64,000 bases of DNA from Polaribacter porphyrae. GTDB taxonomy: Bacteria > Bacteroidota > Bacteroidia > Flavobacteriales > Flavobacteriaceae. The stretch spans positions 1,021,600 through 1,085,599 of the forward strand of contig NZ_MSCN01000001.1 in assembly GCF_002954685.1 (NCBI RefSeq), written 5' to 3'. Positions 43,936 to 53,333 of the stretch are shown here, one piece after another. A model generated the notes under the pieces. The model made no database searches and was not told the origin of the DNA. It worked only from the letters and a program-made list of their open reading frames with translations. Position 1 is the stretch's first letter. Every line of letters starts with the position of its first letter. The translations under genes and the position numbers were made by a program.

Positions 43936-43992
43936 TAAGTCTAACTTGTCTCTTACTCCTAACCACCTAATTCACGCCTTTAACCACAAAAC

Positions 43993-44691
43993 TTAAAATC
44001 TCAAACCTCCACTCTCTAATTCAATTGGCTCTTTATCTTTTTGAAACAACCTAGCAGTTAAATTTCCACATAAACAAATCTTATTACCTAATACTTCTAA
44101 CCAACTTCCTTCACGCAAACCTAACACAGGTGTATTATTAAAAACATGAAATTCTTTTATTCTAGTTTCCCTTGTTTCACCTTTGTGAGTTGAACCTTTA
44201 ATTGGATCAAGGTAATGTGCATTTATATTAAAAGGAATACAGCCTAAAGTAGTAAAACTTGGTGGATAAACTATAGGCATATCATTAGTAGTCATCATAG
44301 TAACTCCACAAATATTACTCCCAGCACTTGTGCCTAAATATGGAGTTCCGTTTTCTAAAACTTTTTTTAAGGTTACTAAAATATCATGCCTATATAATTG
44401 ATTTACCAATTCAAAAGTATTACCTCCTCCTGTAAAAATTCCTTCAGCTTTTTCTATAGCAATATTAGGGTTATCAAATTGATGAATGCCTTGTACTACA
44501 ATGTCTATTTTTGAAAATGCTTTTGCTACAATATTTGTATATTCATTATAAGAAATTCCACTTGGGCGTGCATAAGGGATAAAAAGTATCGTTTTTATAT
44601 TCTTAAAAAAATCATTTAGTGTTGGCAACAAATATTCTAAATAACCACTTCCATAAATGGTAGAAGTGCTAGCTATAATCATATTTTTCAT
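43993..44691 (-). CDS. pepE: Dipeptidase E (peptidase E, family S51)
   Basis: A 232-residue cytoplasmic serine peptidase that cleaves Asp-X dipeptides. The nucleophile is S122 in LGTSAGSNI, and D137 (TTNDMP) and H159 (NINAHYLDP) complete a triad matching E. coli PepE (S120, D135, H157). TGGGNTFEL is also conserved. A GGAG ribosome-binding-like sequence lies just before the ATG at 44691; an internal ATG three codons later is an alternative. Divergent from the lipoprotein gene at 44761. Confidence 0.94.
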   Translation of the reverse strand: MKNMIIASTSTIYGSGYLEYLLPTLNDFFKNIKTILFIPYARPSGISYNEYTNIVAKAFSKIDIVVQGIHQFDNPNIAIEKAEGIFTGGGNTFELVNQLYRHDILVTLKKVLENGTPYLGTSAGSNICGVTMMTTNDMPIVYPPSFTTLGCIPFNINAHYLDPIKGSTHKGETRETRIKEFHVFNNTPVLGLREGSWLEVLGNKICLCGNLTARLFQKDKEPIELESGGLRF

Positions 44692-44760
44692 GCTCCAAAA
44701 ATAATTTTTTTATTTTATATATGTTATCTACATTTACCGAAATCAATAAACTTAAAATCT

Positions 44761-45294
44761 ATGAAATTAAAACACTTTTTAATAATTGCTTTTTTAGCAA
44801 CATTTACAGCTTGTGATACTGATGACAATCTAAATATTAGTATTACAGAAGCTGATTTAATTGGTACTTGGAATTTAAAAGAGCAAAGAATTGAAGATGG
44901 TTCCGTTTCTTATGTCAGTAGTGGTAAAAATATTACTGCTTTATATAGTGCTTATGCAAAAGAGATTAATATGACATTAACTTTTGCAGATAATCCTAAA
45001 AAAGCAAGTACAGAAGGTAAATATACTATAGTTGCTACTGCAACTTATAATGGAAGAACAGAAACTGAAGAGGAAGAAGTCTATGCCATAAATGACCCAA
45101 ATGAAAACCCAAATTGGGAATTAGATGGTAATAATATTACTTTTAGTAATGATAAAAATATCCCAGCAAATCTTGTTGTTGATAGTTATGATGGTAAAAC
45201 TTTAAGACTTAAAGCAATAGTTAATCAAACAGAAAAAGACGGTTTAGAAAGTATTACTATTAAAGGAACTATGTATATGGTTCTAGAAAAATAA
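44761..45294 (+). CDS. Lipocalin-like lipoprotein
   Basis: A 177-residue lipoprotein. The signal is MKLKHFLIIAFLATFTAC with the lipobox cysteine at residue 18. The mature chain contains ADLIGTWNLKEQRIEDG, the GTW motif that starts lipocalin-like and related small beta-barrel families in Bacteroidota, then beta strands with DNPKKASTEGKYTI, and a C-terminal GTMYMVLE. It is probably exposed in the periplasm or at the outer membrane. Ligand unknown. A strong terminator follows, so it is monocistronic. Confidence 0.75.
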   Translation: MKLKHFLIIAFLATFTACDTDDNLNISITEADLIGTWNLKEQRIEDGSVSYVSSGKNITALYSAYAKEINMTLTFADNPKKASTEGKYTIVATATYNGRTETEEEEVYAINDPNENPNWELDGNNITFSNDKNIPANLVVDSYDGKTLRLKAIVNQTEKDGLESITIKGTMYMVLEK

Positions 45295-45321
45295 AAAACA
45301 TTTTTTATAACTAGAATTCTT

Positions 45322-45353
45322 AAAATCATCATAAAATTTATGATGATTTTTTT
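45322..45353 (+). terminator. Terminator after the lipocalin-like gene
   Basis: AAAATCATCATAAA and TTTATGATGATTTT are perfect 14-base arms around a single A, followed by more Ts. In RNA the stem would open by a few pairs to form a loop. It lies 28 bases after the stop. Confidence 0.85.
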
Positions 45354-45418
45354 GTTTAACAAAAGTTTACAATTGCATTAATAGAGTTTTAAGAGTAGCT
45401 TCTGTTTTCTTTGTTTAC

Positions 45419-46192
45419 ATGAAGAAACAACTAATAACTTATTTTTTATTTTTTGTAGGTATATGTTTTAGTCAACAAAGCAAAAAACTTATTCATGGAT
45501 ATATTATAGTTGAAAAAACTGCGATTTCAAATGTACATGTCATCAATAAAAGTTCCAACATAGGAACAATTACAAATGATTTTGGTTGGTTTGAAATTCC
45601 TGTTTCTTTAGATGATACACTTCAATTTACACATGTAAACTTTGAAACTAAAGAAATCAAAATTTCTAAAGACATATTTATAGAAGGAAAAATCAACATT
45701 ACATTAAAAGAAAAAGTTTACATACTAGAAGAAATTGTTTTAGAAAAACCAAAAAGTATTTTTCATATTGATAAAGATATACTACCTCCACCTAAAGTAA
45801 ATGCAAAAACTTTAAGACTCCCCTATGCTAATACCAAACCCAAGAAAGATAAAGCCATTGTAAAATTCAGGTCTGGTGGCGTTGTTAATTTAGATAATCT
45901 TATAAATGCAATAAATGGAAATAATAGAAGAGAAAAAATGCTAAAAAAAATTACGTATGAAGACAAAGTACTTTCTGAAATAAGAAAATATTTTACAGAT
46001 GATTTTTTTATAACAGACTTAAATATCAAAAAAGAAAATATTAACCCGTTTTTAAATTATTGCTTCAAAAAAGGAATTATCAATTTATTCAATAAAAAGC
46101 AAAACATTATACTCACAAAGGTTTTAATGAAAGAAAGTAAAGTATTTCCTCAAAAAATAAAAACTGAAGTTGCATTAATTAATAAAAACTGA
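45419..46192 (+). CDS. Exported carboxypeptidase-regulatory-like protein (first of trio)
   Basis: A 257-residue exported protein. Signal peptide about 1-18 (MKKQLITYFLFFVGICFS). A CarboxypepD_reg-like beta-sandwich follows to about residue 105 (HGYIIVEKTAISNVHVINKS, NDFGWFEIPVSLDDTL, TLKEKVYILEEIVL). The C-terminal region of about 150 residues is helical and lysine-rich and not recognised. The same layout is seen in the next two genes, so this is a tandem family. Its stop TGA shares a base with the ATG of the second gene (TGATG). Such stand-alone domains usually sit on outer-membrane proteins; here no barrel or sorting domain is present. Confidence 0.78.
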   Translation: MKKQLITYFLFFVGICFSQQSKKLIHGYIIVEKTAISNVHVINKSSNIGTITNDFGWFEIPVSLDDTLQFTHVNFETKEIKISKDIFIEGKINITLKEKVYILEEIVLEKPKSIFHIDKDILPPPKVNAKTLRLPYANTKPKKDKAIVKFRSGGVVNLDNLINAINGNNRREKMLKKITYEDKVLSEIRKYFTDDFFITDLNIKKENINPFLNYCFKKGIINLFNKKQNIILTKVLMKESKVFPQKIKTEVALINKN

Positions 46193-47001
46193 TGCTTTTT
46201 AAAACCAAACTACTTTTTCTTGTCCTTATTTTTAGTTGCTCCTATTTTAATGCTCAAAATAAAAAAACAATTTTTAAAGGTAAAATTATTGATTCCTTAC
46301 ATATTGTTGCAAATGCCAATATTATTAATTTAAAAACCAATCAAGGCACTTTTTCTAATGATAATGGTATATTTCGAATTAGAACTTCAAAAAATGATAG
46401 TTTAAAAATAAGTGCTATTGGTTATGAAACAAAATTCTTCGTTGTTAAAGCACATCATTTAAATGAAGATATCAATCTTATATTTTTAATGTCAAAAACA
46501 TACCAACTTGATGAAATTATTGTAAAAAAGCACAATCTTATTGGTTCTTTAGCTATTGATTTTAAAAAAACACCCGTTGATAAAAATATAGAGTTGGTAG
46601 ATAAGATAGTATCAGATATTAAAAAAATGGATTTTTATGCAATTTCAAAAACACCAATTGGAATTGATGAAGCTCATTTAATGAAAGCTGATATTGTAAG
46701 GCTACCTAACAATAGGTTTGAAGGAATGGGTATAAAATCATCAAGTAGTTTTGCAAAAGATACTTCTTTTATAGAAAAACTTGAAGAAGAAAATAAAATA
46801 GCTAAAGATATTTTAAGTGAACTCGGAGATTACTTTTTCTTTATAGAACTCAAAATACCTAAAAATGAATATAATAATTTTTTTGATTACTGTTTATATA
46901 AAGATATCGTTAACTTATATAAAAAAAATCAAACTTTAAAAGTTATACAAATATTTAGAAAAGAATGTATCTCTTTCTTAAAACTTATCAAAAAGAAATA
47001 A
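46192..47001 (+). CDS. Exported carboxypeptidase-regulatory-like protein (second of trio)
   Basis: A 269-residue protein: signal peptide (MLFKTKLLFLVLIFSCSYFNAQ), beta-sandwich domain to about residue 110 (FKGKIIDSLHIVANANIINL, SNDNGIFRIR), and then the unrecognised C-terminal part, ending ISFLKLIKKK. It shares long stretches with the third gene (NLKTxQGTFSND; HNLxGSL; ELGxxFFFxELKIP), including 18 identical bases near the 5' end, so the two duplicated recently. Its start overlaps the first gene's stop by one base. Confidence 0.8.
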   Translation: MLFKTKLLFLVLIFSCSYFNAQNKKTIFKGKIIDSLHIVANANIINLKTNQGTFSNDNGIFRIRTSKNDSLKISAIGYETKFFVVKAHHLNEDINLIFLMSKTYQLDEIIVKKHNLIGSLAIDFKKTPVDKNIELVDKIVSDIKKMDFYAISKTPIGIDEAHLMKADIVRLPNNRFEGMGIKSSSSFAKDTSFIEKLEEENKIAKDILSELGDYFFFIELKIPKNEYNNFFDYCLYKDIVNLYKKNQTLKVIQIFRKECISFLKLIKKK

Positions 47002-47077
47002 TCTTTTAACAAAAGTTTAAAAATTGAAATCGCCAAAATTAATTGTTTAATAACTACTTTGTGATGGAAATTTTTAT

Positions 47078-47884
47078 ATGAAAACCAAACTACTTTTTAC
47101 TGTAATTTTATTTTACGCTTTCTCAAATTTACATGCTCAAAAAATAAAAAAAATAATTAGCGGTGTTGTTACTGATTCTTTAGGAGTAGTTGTAAATGCA
47201 AATATTATAAACTTAAAAACAAGCCAAGGTACTTTTTCTAATGATAGTGGCTTATTTCGAATATTTGCTGTAGCAGGAGATACATTAAGCGTATCTTCAG
47301 TACAACATATAAAAACGAAAATTGTTGTTACAGACGCTATTATTAACAACAAAACAATTTCAATAACACTTAAATCTAATACCTATAAATTAGATGAGTT
47401 TGAGTTGAAACGTCACAATCTATTAGGCAGTTTAAGCTCTGATCTTAAGAAGGTTAAAACAAATAAAAAAGACTCTTTGTTAAGAGATGTTATGGATTTT
47501 TCTAATATTGATATGAAAGCTAATGTTGCAGACGATTATATAGATAAAAGAGTAAGACCTCAAATCAATGAAACTGATCCAACAAGAGCTTTCGTAGGTG
47601 CAGGTACTGCAGCTGCTATACCTTTTAAATATTCTCAACGTTTATGGGCTTTACGTAAAAAATTATCCCAAAAGAAAGCATTTCCCTATAAAATCTTATC
47701 AGAACTAGGAGAGAAATTTTTCTTTGACGAATTAAAAATACCAATTGATAAATATTTTCACTTTTTAGATTACTGCAACCCTCTTGGTATTGAAGATTTA
47801 CACAAAGAAGGTAAAATATTAGATGTGATTAAAATATTCAGAACAGAGAGTGTCTCTTATCATAAAATCATAAAAAAAGAGTAA
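47078..47884 (+). CDS. Exported carboxypeptidase-regulatory-like protein (third of trio)
   Basis: A 268-residue exported protein: signal peptide about 1-20 (MKTKLLFTVILFYAFSNLHA), the beta-sandwich domain to about 110 (ISGVVTDSLGVVVNANIINL, SNDSGLFRI), and the C-terminal region shared with the second gene (ELGEKFFFDELKIPIDKY). It carries an insertion of about 20 residues (RPQINETDPTRAFVGAGTAA) not seen in the second. A 76-base gap separates it from the second gene. DUF6702 follows 31 bases after its stop. Confidence 0.8.
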   Translation: MKTKLLFTVILFYAFSNLHAQKIKKIISGVVTDSLGVVVNANIINLKTSQGTFSNDSGLFRIFAVAGDTLSVSSVQHIKTKIVVTDAIINNKTISITLKSNTYKLDEFELKRHNLLGSLSSDLKKVKTNKKDSLLRDVMDFSNIDMKANVADDYIDKRVRPQINETDPTRAFVGAGTAAAIPFKYSQRLWALRKKLSQKKAFPYKILSELGEKFFFDELKIPIDKYFHFLDYCNPLGIEDLHKEGKILDVIKIFRTESVSYHKIIKKE

Positions 47885-47915
47885 TTTGGCTTCGTATTTG
47901 ATATTTTACTAATAT

Positions 47916-48413
47916 ATGAGATTCAAAAAAACATATTTACTACTATTATTAATTCCTCTTTTTTCCTTTTCTACTCATAAATATTATTTGAGTTTAACAC
48001 AAATTAAATATAAAGAAGAAGCGAAGGCTATTCAAATTATTATTAATGTTTTTATGGATGATATTGAACTCGCCCTAAATAAAGATTATAATATTGATTT
48101 ACAATTAACCACCAAAGATGAGTTAAAAAATAACGATACATATTTTGAAAAATACTTGAACCAAAAATTAGATTTTAAAGTAAATGGTGATGACAAAAAG
48201 TTCAATTATATTGGTAAAGAATATGATGGTGATTTAGTATTTTTTTATTTAGAAATAGAAAATATAGAAGCAATAAACACAATAGATATAAAAAATACCA
48301 TTTTAATTCACCATTTTGAAAAACAACAAAATTTAATAAAATCTAAAGTAGGCACAACATACAAAAGTGTGTTGCTTACAAAAGATAAAAATATAGCCAA
48401 TTTAAAATATTAG
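47916..48413 (+). CDS. DUF6702 family exported protein
   Basis: A 165-residue protein with signal peptide MRFKKTYLLLLLIPLFSFST and a beta-rich mature chain opening HKYYLSLTQIKYKEEAKAIQII, then VFMDDIELALNKDYNI and NKLDFKVNGDDKKFNYIGKE-like text. The opening and the DDIELAL stretch are the family hallmark. In flavobacteria this gene is usually directly upstream of an M1-family peptidase, as here (30-base gap). Function unknown; probably periplasmic. Confidence 0.8.
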   Translation: MRFKKTYLLLLLIPLFSFSTHKYYLSLTQIKYKEEAKAIQIIINVFMDDIELALNKDYNIDLQLTTKDELKNNDTYFEKYLNQKLDFKVNGDDKKFNYIGKEYDGDLVFFYLEIENIEAINTIDIKNTILIHHFEKQQNLIKSKVGTTYKSVLLTKDKNIANLKY

Positions 48414-48443
48414 TAATTCATTAAAATCAAAAACCACACATTC

Positions 48444-50552
48444 ATGAAAAAAATTAGTTTTATTCTATTTTCTTTTGCATTTATTGGCACTTTTTATGCC
48501 CAAAAAGCAAAACAAGGACATACGAATACCAATAAGTTTAGACAATTAAAACAAGAATTAGCAACACCAAATTCAATTAGAACTGCTTCTGGTGCACCTG
48601 GTAAAGACTACTGGCAACAGAAGGTAGATTATGTTATGGACATCACTTTAGATGATGATAAACGTAGAATTTCGGGTAAAGAAACCATTACTTATAAAAA
48701 TAATTCTCCAGACTATTTACCATATTTATGGGTACAATTAGATCAGAACATGAGAGCTGCTGATTCTAAAACTCCAGATATTAGTTCTGGAAAAATTAGA
48801 AAGAAACTACCTAAAAGATGGTATGATAGATCTTTTCCTGATAAACCTTTTGATGGTGGCTTTAATATAATGAGTGTTACAAATACTGATGGTAGTAAAT
48901 TATCACACACTATTAATCAAACCATGATGCGTATTAATTTACCAGAACCTTTAGCATCTGGAGAAACTTTTAAATTTAACATTTCTTGGTGGTATAATAT
49001 AAATAATCATAGAACACAAGGTGGTAGATCTGGTTACGAACATTTTGAAGAAAATGGAAATAACAATTATGTAATAGCACAGTTTTACCCAAGAATGTGT
49101 GTATACGATAATGTAGAAGGCTGGCAAAATGACCAGTTTTGGGGAAGAAGTGAATTTGCATTAGAATTTGGAGATTTTGATGTAAACATTACTGTACCAG
49201 AAGATCATATGTTAGGAGCTACAGGAGTTTTACAAAACAGAAGCGAAGTTTTTTCTAGAAAAGAATTAAAACGATATGCAACTGCTAAAAAAACGTTTGA
49301 TAAACCTGTTATCATCAGAACGCAAAAAGAAGCAGAAAAGATAGAGAAGTCAAAAGCAAAAGGCACAAAAACATGGAAGTTTAAAGCTAAAAATGTTAGA
49401 GATTATGCTTTTGCGACATCAAGAAAATTTATTTTTGATGCAATGGCTGTAAACATTAATGGTAAAACAGTAATGGCAGAATCTCTCTATTCTAAAGAGG
49501 CAAATCCTTTATATGGAGATCATTCTACAAGAGCAGTTGCACAAACACTAAAAACATATTCTAGATATACTTTTGATTATCCGTATCACAAAGCTATTTC
49601 AGTAGATGGACAAATGGGAATGGAATATCCCCAAATATGTTTTAACCCAGGTAGACCAAATCCTGATGGTACATATTCTGACAGAACAAAATACAGAATG
49701 ATAAAAGTAACCATTCATGAAGTTGGGCATAACTTTTTCCCAATGATTGTAAACTCTGATGAAAGACAATGGACTTGGATGGATGAAGGTTTAAATTCAT
49801 ATATGGAAATGTTAGCAGAGTTAGATTACGATCCTAACTTCCCTATTACAAGAGGATATCCAAAAAATATTGTAAGATATATGAGTGGCAATCAAGATAG
49901 AATTGCACCAATAATGTCTAAAGGAGATAATGTATACAGCTTTGGTAGTAATGCTTATGGTAAACCTGCAACTGGTCTTTGGATGTTGAGAGAAACTATT
50001 ATGGGTAGAGAATTATTCGATCATGCTTTTAAAACATATTCACAAAGATGGAAATTTAAACACCCTACTCCTGCTGATTTCTTTAGAACTATGGAAGATG
50101 CTTCTGGCATAGATTTAGATTGGTTTTGGAGAGGATGGTTTTACACAACAGATGTTACTGATATAGGCATAAAAGGTGTAAAAAAATTCAGTGCGAAAGA
50201 AGGAGAAAAATCAGTTGAATTTATAGAAGATACTTCAGAGGGTTTAGGTTTTGCTTCTAAACAAGATAAATATCATTATGAAATTACTTACAATAAACCT
50301 GGAGGTTTAGTAATGCCAATAATTGTAGAATTCACGTACAAAGATGGTACAAAAGAAAAGAAAATGTATCCTGCAGAAATTTGGAGATATAATGATAATG
50401 AAGTTACTAAAGTCTTTTCTTCTAACAAACAAGTGGAAAGTATTATGATAGACCCAGATTTAGAAACAGCAGATGTTGATACTTCTAACAATAGTTTTCC
50501 TAAAGAAAAAGCGAATAAGTTTGATAAGTTTAAGAAAAAAATGAAAGGTTAA
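48444..50552 (+). CDS. M1-family metallopeptidase (exported)
   Basis: A 702-residue exported zinc aminopeptidase-like enzyme. Signal peptide about 1-19 (MKKISFILFSFAFIGTFYA). The gluzincin motif is HEVGH with H425, E426, H429 and the third ligand E448 exactly 18 residues after the second histidine (WTWMDEGLNSY). GQMGMEYPQI replaces the usual GAMEN exopeptidase motif. C-terminal FFRTMEDASGIDLDWFWRGWF is typical of this Bacteroidota subgroup. It likely degrades peptides in the periplasm. A strong terminator follows. Confidence 0.92.
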   Translation: MKKISFILFSFAFIGTFYAQKAKQGHTNTNKFRQLKQELATPNSIRTASGAPGKDYWQQKVDYVMDITLDDDKRRISGKETITYKNNSPDYLPYLWVQLDQNMRAADSKTPDISSGKIRKKLPKRWYDRSFPDKPFDGGFNIMSVTNTDGSKLSHTINQTMMRINLPEPLASGETFKFNISWWYNINNHRTQGGRSGYEHFEENGNNNYVIAQFYPRMCVYDNVEGWQNDQFWGRSEFALEFGDFDVNITVPEDHMLGATGVLQNRSEVFSRKELKRYATAKKTFDKPVIIRTQKEAEKIEKSKAKGTKTWKFKAKNVRDYAFATSRKFIFDAMAVNINGKTVMAESLYSKEANPLYGDHSTRAVAQTLKTYSRYTFDYPYHKAISVDGQMGMEYPQICFNPGRPNPDGTYSDRTKYRMIKVTIHEVGHNFFPMIVNSDERQWTWMDEGLNSYMEMLAELDYDPNFPITRGYPKNIVRYMSGNQDRIAPIMSKGDNVYSFGSNAYGKPATGLWMLRETIMGRELFDHAFKTYSQRWKFKHPTPADFFRTMEDASGIDLDWFWRGWFYTTDVTDIGIKGVKKFSAKEGEKSVEFIEDTSEGLGFASKQDKYHYEITYNKPGGLVMPIIVEFTYKDGTKEKKMYPAEIWRYNDNEVTKVFSSNKQVESIMIDPDLETADVDTSNNSFPKEKANKFDKFKKKMKG

Positions 50553-50606
50553 CATTATCTACTTTTATTTTACTTAAATAATATTAGGTAAAACTATACA
50601 AATTAG

Positions 50607-50637
50607 AAACAGAAAGCTTTTAAAGCTTTCTGTTTTT
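50607..50637 (+). terminator. Terminator after the M1 peptidase
   Basis: AAACAGAAAGCTTT (50607-50620) and AAAGCTTTCTGTTT (50622-50635) pair around one T and are followed by a run of Ts. In RNA a small loop would open at the tip. Confidence 0.88.
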
Positions 50638-50679
50638 TTATTTTTAAAAAGGTCAGTATCTTTAAGCAAAGTTTTTTAG

Positions 50680-52008
50680 ATGAGTAGTGATTACAAAGAC
50701 AATAAGTTTAAGGAATTATTAGATAAGCTTCAGCAAGAAAGCTGGCAATTAGAATTACTGATTTCTGGTTTTGCTATTTTTGGTTTAATAACTGCCATTC
50801 CTCATATTAAAACAGCAATGTTAATTGCTGAAAATGATAGAGAATTTATTCCTTTTATATTTCTTTTAGTTGCATTTGTTGCTTGCTGTATTTTAATTTT
50901 CAATCTATTAATACATGTAATTTTAAGAGGATTATGGATTGGAGCTTTAGGCTTACGTTATGTATCTGGTGATATTGATTTTGAAAAACTAAACTATCAA
51001 AATAAGTTTACAACCTATTTAAAAAAAAGAATAGTTTCTTTTGATAAATATGTAGCTACTTTAGAAAACTATTGTAGTGTGCTATTTGCTGTATCCTTTT
51101 TATTGATTTTTTATGTTGTAAGTATCTCATTATTAATGGTTAGTTTTGTGGGAGTAGCATCATTAATTATTTCAAACGATGATTTCCCTGAAATACCTAG
51201 AACTGTAGTTGGTATTGCTTTAATGCTTTTTTTAGCTATAGGCAGTTTACTTGTATTTTTAGATTTTTTAACTCAAGGATATATTAAAAAGAAAAAATGG
51301 CTTTCTAAAATCTATTTTCCTTTTTATTGGGTCTTTAGTTTTCTTACATTAACCTTTTTATATAGACCTTTAGTTTATAATTTTTTAGATGATAAATTTA
51401 CTAAAAGGTTAAGTTTTTTTCTAGTACCATCTTACATTGCTATCTCTGTTTTAATTTCATTTAAACATACAAAAACAAATTATCTTATAGATGCAAAATA
51501 TGTAAATTCAACATATATAAATTCTAAAAATTATGAAGATTTACTTACTGAAGATGATGATTTTGGAAAAGTAGCTACAATTCAATCTAAAATAATTCGT
51601 GAGCCTTATGTAAAAGTATTTAAAATTTTTACTGAAAGTATTGAGAATAGAATTTACAACTATCATCCATCTTTAAAACCAGAAAAAGATAGAAGAGGTT
51701 TTAGTACAGATATTATTACATTCAACTCAACAGAATCTATAAAATCAAGAGATAGTTTAACTAAAAAGTATTTGGAAGTTTTTAATGAAATGCATCAAAT
51801 TTATATTGATACAATTCGGTTTGAAAGTGATTTTTTAATTTCAAAAAATAAAAAAGATCAATTAGGTTTTGAAACTTACGTAAATATAAAAAAACTTGCT
51901 GAAGGTAAACATTATCTTAAAGTAAAAAGGTTAATTAAAAGAAATCGAAAAAAAGATACCATAAAAAGAACAGAAGTTAATATTCCTTTTTGGTACTTTA
52001 AACAATAA
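50680..52008 (+). CDS. Polytopic membrane protein, unknown function (first of paralogous pair)
   Basis: A 442-residue membrane protein, not recognised. The soluble N-terminus begins MSSDYKDNKFKELLDKLQQES, followed by WQLELLISGFAIFGLITAIP and about six hydrophobic segments to residue 260 (near 27-46, 60-85, 130-155, 165-190, 210-225 and 242-258), with FVACCILIFNLLIHVIL in the second. A C-terminal hydrophilic domain of about 180 residues (DRRGFSTDIITFNS) would lie on one side of the membrane. The gene at 52018 is a clear paralogue, sharing WQLELLISGFAIFGLI, RGLWIGAxGLRYVSGDIDx and FLYRPLVYNxLDDKF. They form an operon with M28 and M23 peptidases. Confidence 0.82.
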   Translation: MSSDYKDNKFKELLDKLQQESWQLELLISGFAIFGLITAIPHIKTAMLIAENDREFIPFIFLLVAFVACCILIFNLLIHVILRGLWIGALGLRYVSGDIDFEKLNYQNKFTTYLKKRIVSFDKYVATLENYCSVLFAVSFLLIFYVVSISLLMVSFVGVASLIISNDDFPEIPRTVVGIALMLFLAIGSLLVFLDFLTQGYIKKKKWLSKIYFPFYWVFSFLTLTFLYRPLVYNFLDDKFTKRLSFFLVPSYIAISVLISFKHTKTNYLIDAKYVNSTYINSKNYEDLLTEDDDFGKVATIQSKIIREPYVKVFKIFTESIENRIYNYHPSLKPEKDRRGFSTDIITFNSTESIKSRDSLTKKYLEVFNEMHQIYIDTIRFESDFLISKNKKDQLGFETYVNIKKLAEGKHYLKVKRLIKRNRKKDTIKRTEVNIPFWYFKQ

Positions 52009-52017
52009 TAAGATTTA

Positions 52018-53331
52018 ATGAAAAACGAATATAATGATAGTAAGTTTAAAAAGCTTTTAGATAAGCTACAGCAAGAAAGTTGGCAATTAGAATTATTAAT
52101 CTCTGGTTTTGCTATTTTTGGTTTAATTTCATCTTTAAACTATTTAGAAAAATTTCTTAATGAAGCAATAGCATTAGAAAGTTATAGCAAATACCTCTTA
52201 CCAATTGCATACATTGCATGCTGGGTTTTAATCATAAATCTTGTAATTCACGTAGTTTTAAGAGGTTTATGGATAGGTGCCATTGGTTTACGCTATGTAT
52301 CTGGAGATATAGACTACGATTCTTTAAATTATAAAAAAAGATTTACTGAATATTTAAAGAAAAAGGTTGGTTCTTTTGATAAGTTTATAGGTGTATTAGA
52401 AAACTATTGTAGCATCTTATTTGCATTAACTTTTTTATATCTTTTTTATATAATTTCTTTTTTTACTATTATACTAGTTATTGTTTTTGCTGGTAATATT
52501 TTTATAAAATCTGGGCTATTACCAGATTTTTTAGGCTATTTTCTACTTGGCATATTTGGTTGTTTTTTTATTTTTCTAGCCTTTATCGTTTTTATTGATT
52601 TTATAACACAAGGCTTCTTAAAGAAAAAAGAGTGGACTTCTTTTTTATATTTTCCTATCTATAAAGTTTTTTCTGTAATTACACTCTCATTTTTATATAG
52701 ACCTTTAGTTTATAATGTATTAGATGATAAGTTTAGTAGAAGACTTACTTTTATTTTAACACCAATTTATATTTTAATTTTTTTTCTAACAACATTTCAA
52801 AATATTCGATCTAATTACGTTTTAAAAAGTAATAATTCTTCTGTTCATTTTTCTAATAAAAATAACTATTTAAATACTTTAGGTAAAAACAAATACGTTT
52901 CAGCGGCTGCAATACAATCTAAAATAATAAAAGATAATTATATATATGTATTCATTCCATTTAAGGAAAAAATTGAAAATTTAATTTTCGATCAATATAA
53001 AAATTTACAACCTTTAGATGATAAAAGAGGTTTCAGAACAGATTTTTTCTCATCAAAAAAAAATATAAAAAATAAAGATAGTTTAACTTCATTATATTTA
53101 AAAGCTTTCCAAAAAATTTATACTTTTAAACTAGATAGCTTATTATTAAAGCCAGAATTTTCTACAACAGAAATAAATAATCAGCTTGGTTTCGAGACAA
53201 TTATTCCTTTAGATTCAATTAATTATGGCAAACATATTATCAATATAAAAAGGTTTATTACCTTAAAAAATCAAAAAAAATTAAAAAAGGAACATATTAT
53301 TGATATTCCTTTTTGGTACATTAAACAATAA
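52018..53331 (+). CDS. Polytopic membrane protein, unknown function (second of paralogous pair)
   Basis: A 437-residue paralogue of the gene at 50680, with the same six-segment layout and C-terminal hydrophilic domain (DDKRGFRTDFFSSK). It starts 9 bases after the first gene's stop and ends 2 bases before the M28 peptidase, so all three are tightly coupled. Both copies keep the same short motifs, so the pair may form a hetero-oligomer. That is inference. Confidence 0.82.
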   Translation: MKNEYNDSKFKKLLDKLQQESWQLELLISGFAIFGLISSLNYLEKFLNEAIALESYSKYLLPIAYIACWVLIINLVIHVVLRGLWIGAIGLRYVSGDIDYDSLNYKKRFTEYLKKKVGSFDKFIGVLENYCSILFALTFLYLFYIISFFTIILVIVFAGNIFIKSGLLPDFLGYFLLGIFGCFFIFLAFIVFIDFITQGFLKKKEWTSFLYFPIYKVFSVITLSFLYRPLVYNVLDDKFSRRLTFILTPIYILIFFLTTFQNIRSNYVLKSNNSSVHFSNKNNYLNTLGKNKYVSAAAIQSKIIKDNYIYVFIPFKEKIENLIFDQYKNLQPLDDKRGFRTDFFSSKKNIKNKDSLTSLYLKAFQKIYTFKLDSLLLKPEFSTTEINNQLGFETIIPLDSINYGKHIINIKRFITLKNQKKLKKEHIIDIPFWYIKQ

Positions 53332-53333
53332 AA

